Of a DNA stretch of 64,000 nucleotides, positions 44,311 through 53,016 are shown in pieces. The position numbers were made by a program, and so were the translations under genes. Each line of letters starts with the position of its first letter. Position 1 is the first letter of the stretch. Origin of the DNA: Paenibacillus sp. FSL H7-0331 (GTDB taxonomy: Bacteria; Bacillota; Bacilli; Paenibacillales; NBRC-103111); NCBI RefSeq assembly GCF_001956045.1, contig NZ_MRTH01000032.1:33273-97272 (forward strand). Reading direction: 5' to 3'. Below the pieces are notes generated by a model that saw only the letters and a program-made list of their open reading frames with translations, did not search any database and had not been told where the DNA came from.

Positions 44311-44869
44311 GTGGTACGATCCACGAGGGGATAATGGGAATCTCCACTTCCTATGTGGAAGTGCTTGATGCCATGGAATAGAAGCATGTCATCGGAAGTA
44401 GGGAAATAATAGCATACTTGATGATGTCATTTCCAGAAATCAATACAAGTTCCGTTGTTTCCGTCTCCATCGCCAGATGCTTAATGATGAATGTAGTTAG
44501 CACGTTGATTAAAACGATAAGTGATCTTGGAGATGCTGGTGAAAGTTTTTTGTAACATCATTCCAAAATTATTGAGAGCCTTAAATCTTGCAGCACCATA
44601 CAGGAGATACATCGGCTGATGATCGAATGGCTTGCGACGGTGAGGCCGTTAGCATTGCCATTGGAGCTGGTCTTGGTAATCTTGGGAAGCATATTGGCTC
44701 CCACGATCCGAGTGGTGTAGAACTTCGAATACATGATCTTTCGATTCCATAATGATCCGACCATTCCATGATTTCATTTTTCTCTATGTTATCACGGTTT
44801 AGATTCTTTGCATCACAATCAAGTAAAGAATACATGGTAATTAGTAATAATTTCTCAGGATTTAGCTGC
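44311..44869. other. Gap without a recognisable gene
   Basis: Short frames exist on both strands but none has a ribosome site with a recognisable product. A minus-strand peptide ending MVLQDLRLSIILE (about 44558-44595) resembles the MVLQDL peptide of the broken gene at 19.0 kb, which hints at a second relic of the same family. Otherwise I see nothing. Confidence 0.4.
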
Positions 44870-46777
44870 TCAGGAATAATGGATAGAGAGCATATTCCAA
44901 TAGAACAGGAAATATAGATGACTCAGCGCCATCAAGGCGATCAATGAATGGCTATATCTGTGTAGCCGTTCATTAGCCATCTTACTCAAATCGCATGAAC
45001 GAAAGGAACGGATGACAGCGTAGATAGCGATCGCGGCAGCCAGGAAGGGCAGCGAGGAGAAGCCCCAGGCGTACCAGGCCGGGTAGCCCCTTGTAATGAT
45101 CTCTGAGTTGCCGTACAGCAGTTGCCCAACCGTATAAACGATATAGATTGACGCAACAAGGAAGATAGAGCCGAGCTTGTTCGACTGCTTGCGCATGAAT
45201 AGCCGCAGCACATAACGCGCTAGCCCAATAACGAATAAGGCAAACCACAGCAGGGCGAAGCCTGCGTAAACAGTCATAAGCGTAGAGGGCCGCTGGAGAA
45301 ACGGGGGTTGTTCATTGATCGTTACTCCGTGTGTGAAGGTCATCTTCCATTTGCCTTCCTGCTGATGGAGCCGGATGTATTCTCCGTTCTCTCTATTCTT
45401 GAACAACCCGGAATTCAAAGGCAAATAGCCTCTCGTTTGCTCCATACCACTCCCATCCGGAAATACTCCCGTGATTTCCAGGATGTCCCCTGCGCTTCTC
45501 ACCTCAAAATTTCTTCCGCCCAGCCACTTGAACCATTTGCCCCAGCCGTGCCGAGGACTCAAGCCGAGCGTATAGTTACGCACATATTGCTCCAAATTGA
45601 CGGAAGCTGCTATCTCCGCAGCCGGCTGTGTCTGGGCTGCGGGCAGCAGACCGGTGATGGCGTCGGTCACCAGGTCGGTGAGCTGCGTTCCCGATGCTGT
45701 CGCATTGCTAATAACGAAGATACCAAGCTTCTGCGCGGGAATGAGCTGCATTTTGGCAGAGAAGCCGTCAACATTTCCCAAATGCCATAAGATCAACATA
45801 CCGTTCGGCAGACGATCCCTGAAGAAACCGTAACCTACACCTTCCACATCGGGGTGTTCCGAGAACTGGCGCGCGTGCATCTCCTCAATCGTCGCATCTG
45901 CGGTAATGCGCTGCCCGGCATATAACCCGCCATTTAGCTGCGCTAGCATGAAGTGAGCCCATTCATTGGGAACGACACTAAGCACGCCTGAGCCGGGTAA
46001 ATTCAAGTAGGAATAGGGGATCTGCACATAGTTTCCGTCATGATACACATAGGATTTCGCCATGTTCGGATCATTCTCGCGCACAGAGAAAGTAGCACTT
46101 GGCATATCCAGCGGCTCAAACAGGTTATGAGACATATAATCGCTGAGCGTACTTCCGGCAATCTGTTCAACGACAACGCCAGCCAGCCCAAGTCCGGCGT
46201 TGCTGTAAGCAAATTCTGTGCCCGGTTCACGGATAGGGGGCTGCATGGCGAAATAGCGGCGCAAATATTGATCAGCAGACATGGCACGACTCTCGGATGC
46301 GGCAGCAAGCTCGTATATGGCTTCATCCAAGCCTGCGGTGTGGGTCAGCAGATGCTGCAGCGTTATCGGCTGATTCCGGTAAGATGGTACCTTGAATGCT
46401 GTCAGATAAGTGCCGACGTCCTGATCCAAAGCAAGCTTCCCTCTTTCCTTAAGCTGCATGACGGCTGTTGCGGTCAGCGTCTTGGTAAGTGAGCCGATTC
46501 GCATAATCGTCTGCTGCGGGTTGACGGGAATTTGCCGTTCTACATCGGCATAACCGTAGCCTTTGCTGAAAATGATCTCGTCTCCGATCGTCACCACGAC
46601 GGCAGTACCGGGAATATGCGCGGTTTCCATTCCGTTAAGAACGACAGAATCTATCGTCTGCTCCAATTGGGCGGGTGTGATGGATACCTCGGGAGCAGCG
46701 GCTTTAGCTGCCGGAATCCAACTGAGTGTGCATGTCCAAAGGACAAGCAGGGCCATGACTGCCTTTTTCAAATTCAT
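44870..46777 (-). CDS. Serine hydrolase of the beta-lactamase/PBP fold with C-terminal membrane helices
   Basis: A 635-residue protein; GGGAGG precedes ATG 46777. Signal peptide residues 1-27. The class-C beta-lactamase/DD-peptidase domain has Ser96-x-x-Lys99 (GSLTKTLT), a YSN triad (FAYSNAGLG) and WHLGNVDG in the place of the KTG/HxG box. An ~100-residue spacer domain follows, then four C-terminal membrane helices (LMTVYAGFALLWFALFVIGL; IFLVASIYIVYTVGQLLYG; and two more). This is the layout of FmtA/Pbp-like envelope hydrolases of Bacillota. It is divergent from an OmpR-type two-component system that probably controls it in response to wall stress or antibiotics. Confidence 0.9.
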   Translation of the reverse strand: MNLKKAVMALLVLWTCTLSWIPAAKAAAPEVSITPAQLEQTIDSVVLNGMETAHIPGTAVVVTIGDEIIFSKGYGYADVERQIPVNPQQTIMRIGSLTKTLTATAVMQLKERGKLALDQDVGTYLTAFKVPSYRNQPITLQHLLTHTAGLDEAIYELAAASESRAMSADQYLRRYFAMQPPIREPGTEFAYSNAGLGLAGVVVEQIAGSTLSDYMSHNLFEPLDMPSATFSVRENDPNMAKSYVYHDGNYVQIPYSYLNLPGSGVLSVVPNEWAHFMLAQLNGGLYAGQRITADATIEEMHARQFSEHPDVEGVGYGFFRDRLPNGMLILWHLGNVDGFSAKMQLIPAQKLGIFVISNATASGTQLTDLVTDAITGLLPAAQTQPAAEIAASVNLEQYVRNYTLGLSPRHGWGKWFKWLGGRNFEVRSAGDILEITGVFPDGSGMEQTRGYLPLNSGLFKNRENGEYIRLHQQEGKWKMTFTHGVTINEQPPFLQRPSTLMTVYAGFALLWFALFVIGLARYVLRLFMRKQSNKLGSIFLVASIYIVYTVGQLLYGNSEIITRGYPAWYAWGFSSLPFLAAAIAIYAVIRSFRSCDLSKMANERLHRYSHSLIALMALSHLYFLFYWNMLSIHYS

Positions 46778-46861
46778 GTCTATAACCTCCCAATCTTAAT
46801 AGGTGTCCATATTGTTGCTTAACTTAGATTAAGGGAACTAACTTTCATGTCTATTTCACCA

Positions 46862-46878
46862 ATCTTACATTTATCTTA
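46862..46878. promoter_or_regulatory. 11-bp-phased direct repeat between hydrolase and two-component genes
   Basis: ATCTTA occurs at 46862-46867 and 46873-46878, exactly 11 bp apart, inside AATCTTACATTTATCTTAAATC. Such same-face repeats are typical binding sites of OmpR-family regulators and lie between the divergent promoters of the serine hydrolase and the regulator. Confidence 0.45.
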
Positions 46879-46952
46879 AATCGTTAACACCAAGGGGGGA
46901 GAATGATAAACTGTATAGTATAGTCTAGGAGTGAATGAAGGAGGTTATGGAT

Positions 46953-47693
46953 GTGCCTAGAACGGTACTTATCGTCGACGATGACCGCGATATTGTGGAA
47001 CTGTTGAAGCTTTTTCTGGAGAAGGAAGGCTTATGCGTGATAGAAGCTTATGACGGATTAGAGGCGTGGACCTGTATACGGCAGGAAAAGATAGATCTGG
47101 TTGTGCTTGATATCATGATGCCCCGGCTGGATGGGATTCAATTGTTGCAGATGCTGCGTACGGAGCACAAGCTGCCCGTTATTTTGCTGTCAGCCAAAAA
47201 ACAGGATAACGATAAGATTAAGGGGCTGAAGCTGGGGGCAGACGATTTTATTGCCAAGCCGTTTAATCTGATGGAGGTAGTGGCCCGGGTTCAGGCCGTC
47301 CTGAGGCGTACCTATGAGTTTAATGAACCTTCCCTTTATGAGCAGCCCGATCAAGCTGGACAAAGTGTAGTCGGGGAACTCGTGCTGGACCATCAACATT
47401 GCGTATTGTACAAGGCAGGTCAGGAAATTCCGTTGACAGCAATCGAATATAAGCTACTGACGATATTGATGAGGTCGCCCGGACGAATATATACGAAGAA
47501 ACAATTATTCGAGCAGGCCTGGTCTGAGCATTACTATGAGGATGCCAATACCGTCATGGTGCATATCTCCAGATTGCGCGATAAAATAGAAGACTCGCCG
47601 AAGCAGCTCGGTTATATTCGGACGATTCGCGGACTGGGCTACAAACTTGCCAGGAAGGAGGAGTTGGATGGGAAATCCGTTGAAGAGAGATAA
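46953..47693 (+). CDS. OmpR-family response regulator
   Basis: I take GTG 46953 as start, 8 nt behind GAAGGAGG; ATG 46935 and ATG 46947 are in frame but badly spaced. The receiver domain has Asp53 (LVVLDIMMPRLDG), an acidic triad DDD at 9-11 and Lys in FIAKPFNLME. The winged-helix output domain spans about 145-240 (ELVLDHQHCVLYKAGQEIPL, NTVMVHISRLRDKIEDSPKQ, TIRGLGYKLA). The kinase gene begins inside it (26-nt overlap). It is the regulator of the divergent serine hydrolase module (inferred). Confidence 0.93.
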   Translation: MPRTVLIVDDDRDIVELLKLFLEKEGLCVIEAYDGLEAWTCIRQEKIDLVVLDIMMPRLDGIQLLQMLRTEHKLPVILLSAKKQDNDKIKGLKLGADDFIAKPFNLMEVVARVQAVLRRTYEFNEPSLYEQPDQAGQSVVGELVLDHQHCVLYKAGQEIPLTAIEYKLLTILMRSPGRIYTKKQLFEQAWSEHYYEDANTVMVHISRLRDKIEDSPKQLGYIRTIRGLGYKLARKEELDGKSVEER

Positions 47694-48732
47694 GCTGATT
47701 TACCGATTGATTAAGTCTTATACCTTCTTCGCCATCACACTGGGAGTGGTCAATCTGGCCTTCCTGTTCTTGGTTCTGGATACGGACAGTCAGACCATCG
47801 AGATCTCGCTGCCGGGACTGGTCTTGCTGCTGCTGTTTTTCGGTCTTAATGTGTATGTCTACAGCTTGTGGACGGCCAAGCGAATTACCCGTCCGCTGGA
47901 GCATATTGCGGGGGCGATTCAGCGAATGGAGAGAGGGCAGTATGCCGAACGCCTCCATATTAAGGCTGGTTATGAATTTACGGTGATTCAGCAGCACTTC
48001 AACGATATGGCCGAAACGCTGGAACGGATAGAGCTGGAGAACCGGAGGCTGCAAGACAGCAAGCAGCAGATGCTTGCCGATCTGTCGCATGATCTTATGA
48101 CGCCGATTACAACGATTAAGGGCTATGCCAACGCACTGCAGCTAGGGATGGTTGACAGCGAAGAGAAGAAAGAGAGATATCTGCAGCTGATCGGAAATAA
48201 GGCCACGCTGGTGGCTGCATTGATCGATGATATCTTCAATCTCTCCAAGCTGGAACGCACCGATTACCCCTTGTCGGCTGAGTCAGGGGATCTGGCTGAA
48301 TTGCTCAGGGAGATCGCCGCTGATTATTATGACCAATTCGAGGACAAGCGATTTGTATTGGAACTGAGTATCCCCTCTGAAGAGGTAATCGTGGACTATG
48401 ACTGCAATCTGATGCGCAGGGCGATATCCAATCTGCTGGCCAATGCGCTTATGCATAATCCGTCCGGCACGGATGTGGTTATCCAGCTTGTGGACGAGAA
48501 GGCTGTTGTTCGTCTGAGTGTCATTGATAACGGCATTGGCATCTCGGATCGGTTAAAGGAAGTCATCTTCGATCCTTTCGTACGGGGAGACTATGCCCGG
48601 CCAGGAGACGGCGGGACGGGACTCGGGCTGGCCATCGCCAAGCAAACGCTGGAACTGCATGGCGGTGAGCTGAATCTCGACACAAGCCATGGCCGGACGG
48701 CGTTTGAGCTTGTTTTGTATAGAAAGATATAG
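47668..48732 (+). CDS. Sensor histidine kinase with short extracellular loop
   Basis: ATG 47668 behind GAAGGAGGAG gives a 354-residue kinase. Two membrane helices lie close together (SYTFFAITLGVVNLAFLFLV; LVLLLLFFGLNVYVYSLW) with only ~15 residues outside, the intramembrane-sensing layout of BceS/LiaS-like kinases. HAMP follows, then the His motif LADLSHDLMTPITT, N-box AISNLLANALMHNP, and G boxes DNGIGISDRL and GGTGLGLAIAKQ. It overlaps its response regulator. A short sensor loop points to detection of envelope stress or of a transporter partner. Confidence 0.92.
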   Translation: MGNPLKRDKLIYRLIKSYTFFAITLGVVNLAFLFLVLDTDSQTIEISLPGLVLLLLFFGLNVYVYSLWTAKRITRPLEHIAGAIQRMERGQYAERLHIKAGYEFTVIQQHFNDMAETLERIELENRRLQDSKQQMLADLSHDLMTPITTIKGYANALQLGMVDSEEKKERYLQLIGNKATLVAALIDDIFNLSKLERTDYPLSAESGDLAELLREIAADYYDQFEDKRFVLELSIPSEEVIVDYDCNLMRRAISNLLANALMHNPSGTDVVIQLVDEKAVVRLSVIDNGIGISDRLKEVIFDPFVRGDYARPGDGGTGLGLAIAKQTLELHGGELNLDTSHGRTAFELVLYRKI

Positions 48733-48899
48733 GCTTGAATTATACCGAAGTTGAACAATACGAAAGGAATGGATTGACTGAAAAACAGAGAAAGAAGTTT
48801 CTTGCTTAGATGCTTGGAGTCTCACTGTTGGAACTGGTAAAAAACTATATTAAATTGGCATTTAATTAAAACAGCGATATAAAGGAGTAAGGCTAATCT

Positions 48900-49625
48900 A
48901 TGAATATTGAGAAACCAAAAAAGGAATTGGGTATCTTTATACCATATTCTTTATTGTATATTTTCATTGTTGCATTATTTTCTGTAGCGATAATGTATTT
49001 TCCTATGCCAATTTTAGGAGCTACAGAGTTTATTGAGGATGTATGGTATGTAGTATTTGTTAAAATCATTTTTCTGCTTTTTGTTCCCTTGTGTATTTAT
49101 AGAAGACTTGGGTACGAAATTTCTAGTATTTTTAAAACCAAACTAACTTGGAAAATATGTATAGCAGTATTTAGTTGTTTTATTCTTGGAATGCTTCTAA
49201 ATGGTAGTTACTTAGCTGAGATTAATAGAGTTGTTGCCAATGGTGGTATCATGATATGGATAAAATTAACAGTTGGACTTCTTTTACCGCTTGTGCAAGC
49301 GGCTATTCCAGAAGAGATTTTTTATAGATATATACTCCAAACTCGATTGGAAAAAGTATGTGGAGCTATCTTAGGTATTTTTTTATCTGCGCTCTTATTT
49401 GCTTCATTTCATTTTCCCTCTCGTTATCTACTTTCAAGCGGAGTAGAGGGAACGGCGGGGAATATTTATTCGGTTCTCATAGGAACTATTGTACCAGTGT
49501 TTGTTATTGGTATTATCTTAGGATTTTTGTGGTGGAGATATAGGAACATCTGGATATTGATTGCTTTACATTATGGAATAGATACATTACCTTCAATTGC
49601 TTCATTGCTACATATTATCAAATAG
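48900..49625 (+). CDS. CPBP-family intramembrane metalloprotease (CAAX/ABI type)
   Basis: A 241-residue polytopic membrane protein with about seven helices. The CPBP motifs are present: EEIFYRYILQTRLEK (Glu-Glu...Arg), FASFHF (His) and LHYGIDT (His...Asp). AAAGGAG lies 12 nt before ATG 48900. Gene composition is markedly more AT-rich than its neighbours, suggesting separate acquisition. In Bacillota such proteases often confer bacteriocin immunity or clean up signal peptides; its place between two wall-hydrolase modules fits envelope defence, but the function is inferred. Confidence 0.85.
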   Translation: MNIEKPKKELGIFIPYSLLYIFIVALFSVAIMYFPMPILGATEFIEDVWYVVFVKIIFLLFVPLCIYRRLGYEISSIFKTKLTWKICIAVFSCFILGMLLNGSYLAEINRVVANGGIMIWIKLTVGLLLPLVQAAIPEEIFYRYILQTRLEKVCGAILGIFLSALLFASFHFPSRYLLSSGVEGTAGNIYSVLIGTIVPVFVIGIILGFLWWRYRNIWILIALHYGIDTLPSIASLLHIIK

Positions 49626-49710
49626 AGCCATTAACATTTTATAAAATGGGGATTTTATACCCATATCATCTCAAATGAAATGGGTTGAAATAAATTGTTG
49701 AAAAACTGTA

Positions 49711-49792
49711 TTATGTCATTTCTGTTTCATTTTTAGGTTGTATTTCTTTATTTCGACGATGTTAAAGTGAATTCCTTTAGTTCAATTTATAT
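49711..49792 (-). mobile_element. Solo end of an IS630-type element
   Basis: Read on the minus strand it begins TATATAAATTGAACTAAAGG and continues through ACATCGTCGAAATAAAGAA and TACAACCTAAAA, matching the left end of the element at 63.7 kb. No transposase or opposite end is attached. Confidence 0.7.
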
Positions 49793-50142
49793 AGGTTCAA
49801 CACTTCAAAGTGCAGTTGGCTCAGTCTGTAAGCCTGCTGGAGAATCATGTGGCTGTGGCTGACGACAAAGTGTGCTGCTAAGGCGAAGAACAATCCTAAG
49901 GGCAAGGGGGAAGGATAGTTTGTTAGCGAGAGCTGCGAATGCGATGAGTGCGGCAAAACCGTTAGAAAATGCCTGGAATCATGCTCCAATCAGTGCCGAG
50001 AAGAGTATTGAAAGACTGGAAAACATCTATTTAAGTATTTTTGGAAGAGAACCGCTCCATGTAAGCATGGTTTGTTCGGGTCTCTCAGGCCGTATAATAG
50101 CTTTAAATTAACAGTTCGTTCAAATCGCTCACTTTCAAATCA

Positions 50143-50170
50143 TTTTCACTTTACATTAAGGTTGTATAAT
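50143..50170 (+). promoter_or_regulatory. Probable sigma-A promoter of the SLH serine hydrolase
   Basis: TTTTCA (50143-50148), a 16-bp spacer, TATAAT (50165-50170). TCACTTT occurs twice just around the -35 (about 17 bp apart), possibly a regulator site. Confidence 0.45.
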
Positions 50171-50234
50171 AACCGGATTAAGTTTGTGCGGCTATTCTAT
50201 AGGGGAACAAGTGGATTTGAGAGGAGAATAATCG

Positions 50235-52244
50235 ATGAAGATTTGGCGAAGGTTTCGCGTCAAGACAGTCTTAGCTTTGGCGGCTGCTATGACATGGGGT
50301 ACAATCGGTGGGAGTCATTTGCTTTCGGGCGCATCGGCTGCACCAGCACAGCCAGGCCCGAAAAGCCCTAACGAATTGGCACAGTTTCTCGATGCGTTTA
50401 TGGCACAGCCTGAAATCAAAGACAACTTGGCCGGGGCTGTGGTTGTTGTTGTAAAGGGAGATGAAGTACTGGAAAAGAAAGGGTACGGTTACGCAGATAT
50501 AGAGCGGAAGCTGCCCGTAGATCCGGACCGGACCGTATTTCGGATTGCTTCGGTATCAAAAGTCATTACCGCTACGGCGGTGATGCAGCTGGTGGAGCAA
50601 GGGAAGATCAATTTGAACACGGACGTGTCGGCCTACTTGGGGGGAGTTCGTATACCCAACCAAACGGATACTCCGCTAACGATGAGAGATTTATTGATGA
50701 ACAGCACTGGATTCGATCACGGGGACACCTCCGAGTTAACGACGCAAGATTTGAAACGGGAATTTACCTTGAAGTCCTTTGTCCAGGAGCATGTGCCCAC
50801 AGTGATTCGCGAGCCTGGAAAGTACTACCGCTACGATAACCTGGGCTTCACGATACAGGGTCATGCTGTTGAGCAAGTGTCGGGCCAGCCGTTTGACGAC
50901 TATGTGCGTGACCATATTTTTAAGCCCCTCGGCATGGCAAGCAGCGATTATCAGTTAACTCCGCAAATCATGGAGCAATTGGCCGTCCCTTATAACGTGG
51001 TAGGTGATCCTATTGCTACCTATGCCACGGTTCCGACGGTCCTACCTGCCGGTGGCATGCTCTCAACCGGCTCCGACATGGCTAAATTCATGATGGCTCA
51101 TCTGAATGGCGGCAAGCTTGGAAATGCCAAGATTTTGGAACAGGCTACGGCTGAGGAAATGCACAAGCCTCAGCTTGCCATCCACTCCGACCTTCCGAAC
51201 ATGGCATACGGCTTTGAATATGCCAACCAACAGAATTATAACGGACACAGCGTGGTGGAGAAAGGCGGAGATGTGGACGGCTACCATAGCGGCATGTGGC
51301 TGCTGCCCGATGAGAAGGTCGGGATCTACGTTAACCTGAACAAAGATTTTGACTTTCGTGTTCCTTTTTTTGAGGCATTTATGGACCACTATTACCCGGA
51401 GAAAAGTTCTCCTAAAGCGCCGCTCACGCCTACGAAGCAATCCCTGTCCAAGTTCGAGGGGGTCTACAGCGACCTGCGAAACCGAATGTGGACGACCCGC
51501 GTTCGTGTAGAAGACGGTGCGCTAATTGCGACCGATCCGCTTGGCAAGCATATGCTTCGTGAAATCGAGCCGCTGCTGTTCCAAGACGAGAACGGCGTGA
51601 AAGCAGCTTTTACATTAAACGCCGATAACACGGTTCGAGCCTTTTACTACGATCAAAAGTCAGATAGCTGGTCCCAAAATATGCCCGAGCCTCAGAGATA
51701 TCCGGATATTGCCCCGGAACATCCTTATGCATCTTACATCTATCATTTGCGGCAGCTAGAAGTGATTGGTCAAGGAGGCGGGGAAGGAGCCTTTCAAGCG
51801 AATCAACGGATCTCAAGAGGGGAGTTCATCGAATGGTTCATCAGATGGTCAGGGCTAGCTCCTTCCAGACAGGAACCTGTATTTACCGACATATCTGGCA
51901 GCCCCTTCGAGCAAGAAATACAAGCCGCCTATGAATTCGGAATTATAAAAGGTACCGGAGACGGCAAGTTCAATCCGCTGAAGCCGATTAGCCGGGAGGA
52001 GGCGGCGACGATTGTTTGGAACATGGCATTCGCTTACCTCCATGCGGCTCCAAAAGAAATCAAGCTTGACGGAATGACCGATTCTTGGGCGATGGAAGGA
52101 GTTAGCTACGTAGTGGCGAAAAGATTATACGGTCCTGATGTTGTCGATACAAAAAGTGTAGCTGTTGACTATCGATCGAAAGAGCCTTTGCTCAGGCAAG
52201 AAGCGGCTGCGCTATTGTCAAAGTTCGCAGATAACTTGTACTAG
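50235..52244 (+). CDS. SLH-anchored serine hydrolase of the beta-lactamase/PBP fold
   Basis: A 669-residue protein; AGAGGAGAATAATCG precedes the ATG. Signal peptide ~1-36. The catalytic domain has Ser106-x-x-Lys109 (ASVSKVIT), Tyr in YYRYDNLGF, and GGDVDGYHSG. The second half carries a spacer domain, then SLH domains (ISRGEFIEWFIRWSGLAPS; AAYEFGIIKGTGDGKFNPLK; a third, weaker one, WAMEGVSYVVAKRLYGPDVV). So, unlike its paralog at 44.9 kb which ends in membrane helices, this one is held on the wall by SLH domains. It is followed by an OmpR-type two-component system in the same direction. Confidence 0.9.
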   Translation: MKIWRRFRVKTVLALAAAMTWGTIGGSHLLSGASAAPAQPGPKSPNELAQFLDAFMAQPEIKDNLAGAVVVVVKGDEVLEKKGYGYADIERKLPVDPDRTVFRIASVSKVITATAVMQLVEQGKINLNTDVSAYLGGVRIPNQTDTPLTMRDLLMNSTGFDHGDTSELTTQDLKREFTLKSFVQEHVPTVIREPGKYYRYDNLGFTIQGHAVEQVSGQPFDDYVRDHIFKPLGMASSDYQLTPQIMEQLAVPYNVVGDPIATYATVPTVLPAGGMLSTGSDMAKFMMAHLNGGKLGNAKILEQATAEEMHKPQLAIHSDLPNMAYGFEYANQQNYNGHSVVEKGGDVDGYHSGMWLLPDEKVGIYVNLNKDFDFRVPFFEAFMDHYYPEKSSPKAPLTPTKQSLSKFEGVYSDLRNRMWTTRVRVEDGALIATDPLGKHMLREIEPLLFQDENGVKAAFTLNADNTVRAFYYDQKSDSWSQNMPEPQRYPDIAPEHPYASYIYHLRQLEVIGQGGGEGAFQANQRISRGEFIEWFIRWSGLAPSRQEPVFTDISGSPFEQEIQAAYEFGIIKGTGDGKFNPLKPISREEAATIVWNMAFAYLHAAPKEIKLDGMTDSWAMEGVSYVVAKRLYGPDVVDTKSVAVDYRSKEPLLRQEAAALLSKFADNLY

Positions 52245-52299
52245 TATACTAAACATTGCATCCCTCTTGTTTGCGGCCCCGCCGCAGATAAGAGGGAAT

Positions 52300-53016
52300 A
52301 TGTGCTGGATAGGAGTGGGGAAAATTAAATCCGTTCTGATCATCGACGACGAAAAGGAAATCCGCGAGCTGCTCGCGATCTATCTGAAGAATTACGGGTA
52401 CGAAACGTTTGAAGCCCACAATGGAAGGGAAGCCTTTACGCTTTTTCAAAAGGAGATGATTGATCTCGTCCTGGCCGACATTATGATGCCGGAAATGGAC
52501 GGCATTGAGCTGCTCAAAAATATGCGGCAGGACTCGCATGTCCTCTTCCTTTTTATTTCAGCAAAATCAGACGATATGGACAAAATCAACGGACTTCAGC
52601 TCGGTGCGGACGATTATATAAGTAAGCCGTTCAACCCGCTTGAAGTGGTCAGTCGAGTTCAGGCTTTGTTCAGGCGTGCCTATTCGTATGCTTTGCCGGA
52701 GAATCAAGACCGGGAGAGGATTGAGATTGGGGACATCAGATTGGATATCAAGAGCTGCAAGCTTTACAAGCGTGGTGTGCAGAAGGAGCTCACATCGGTT
52801 GAGTTCAAAATCCTGGCTTTGTTGATGAGTCATGCTGGCAGAGTGTTTACCAAAGCGCATATTTACGAACAGGTTTGGGGCGAGGAATATATGGGCGATG
52901 AAAATTTGGTCATGGTCTATATCAGCAAGATCAGAGACAAAATTGAAGATAACTCAAGAATGCCCGTTCATCTTATCACGATCAGGGGGCTCGGCTACCG
53001 TTTTGAAAAAGCATAA
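52300..53016 (+). CDS. OmpR-family response regulator
   Basis: A 238-residue regulator if started at ATG 52300 (AGAGGGA just upstream); GTG 52315 or a later start near IKSVLIIDD is possible. The receiver has an acidic pair, Asp60 (LVLADIMMPEMDG) and Lys in YISKPFNPLE. The winged helix is IGDIRLDIKSCKLYKRGV ... LVMVYISKIRDKIEDNSRM ... TIRGLGYRFEKA. The kinase gene starts 14 nt before its stop. It lies 56 nt behind the SLH serine hydrolase, mirroring the pairing at 44.9-48.7 kb. Confidence 0.92.
   Translation: MCWIGVGKIKSVLIIDDEKEIRELLAIYLKNYGYETFEAHNGREAFTLFQKEMIDLVLADIMMPEMDGIELLKNMRQDSHVLFLFISAKSDDMDKINGLQLGADDYISKPFNPLEVVSRVQALFRRAYSYALPENQDRERIEIGDIRLDIKSCKLYKRGVQKELTSVEFKILALLMSHAGRVFTKAHIYEQVWGEEYMGDENLVMVYISKIRDKIEDNSRMPVHLITIRGLGYRFEKA

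Larger units (their letters stand above)
49626..50234. other. Gap with an IS630-type end and a promoter
   Basis: No convincing gene. 49711-49792 is a solo copy, in reverse orientation, of the IS630-type end found at 63695-63780 (about 80% identical by eye, TATATA...TTGAACTAAAGGAATTCA...). A hairpin CCATG-TAAG-CATGG lies near 50057-50070. Toward the right, TTTTCA (50143-50148) and TATAAT (50165-50170), 16 bp apart, form a plausible promoter for the SLH serine hydrolase. Confidence 0.55.

Noticed and set aside
44305..44335. MerR-type promoter (TTGACA, 19-bp spacer with dyad GTGGTACGATCCAC, GATAAT)
   Set aside because: The TTGACA is part of an IS3 terminal repeat (TGTCTACTTGACAG) directly behind the transposase tail, and no MerR gene or sensible downstream gene is present.
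49872..50111. 79-codon frame between the CPBP protease and the SLH hydrolase
   Set aside because: No ribosome site, no recognisable similarity, and the sequence context is IS-relic/promoter.
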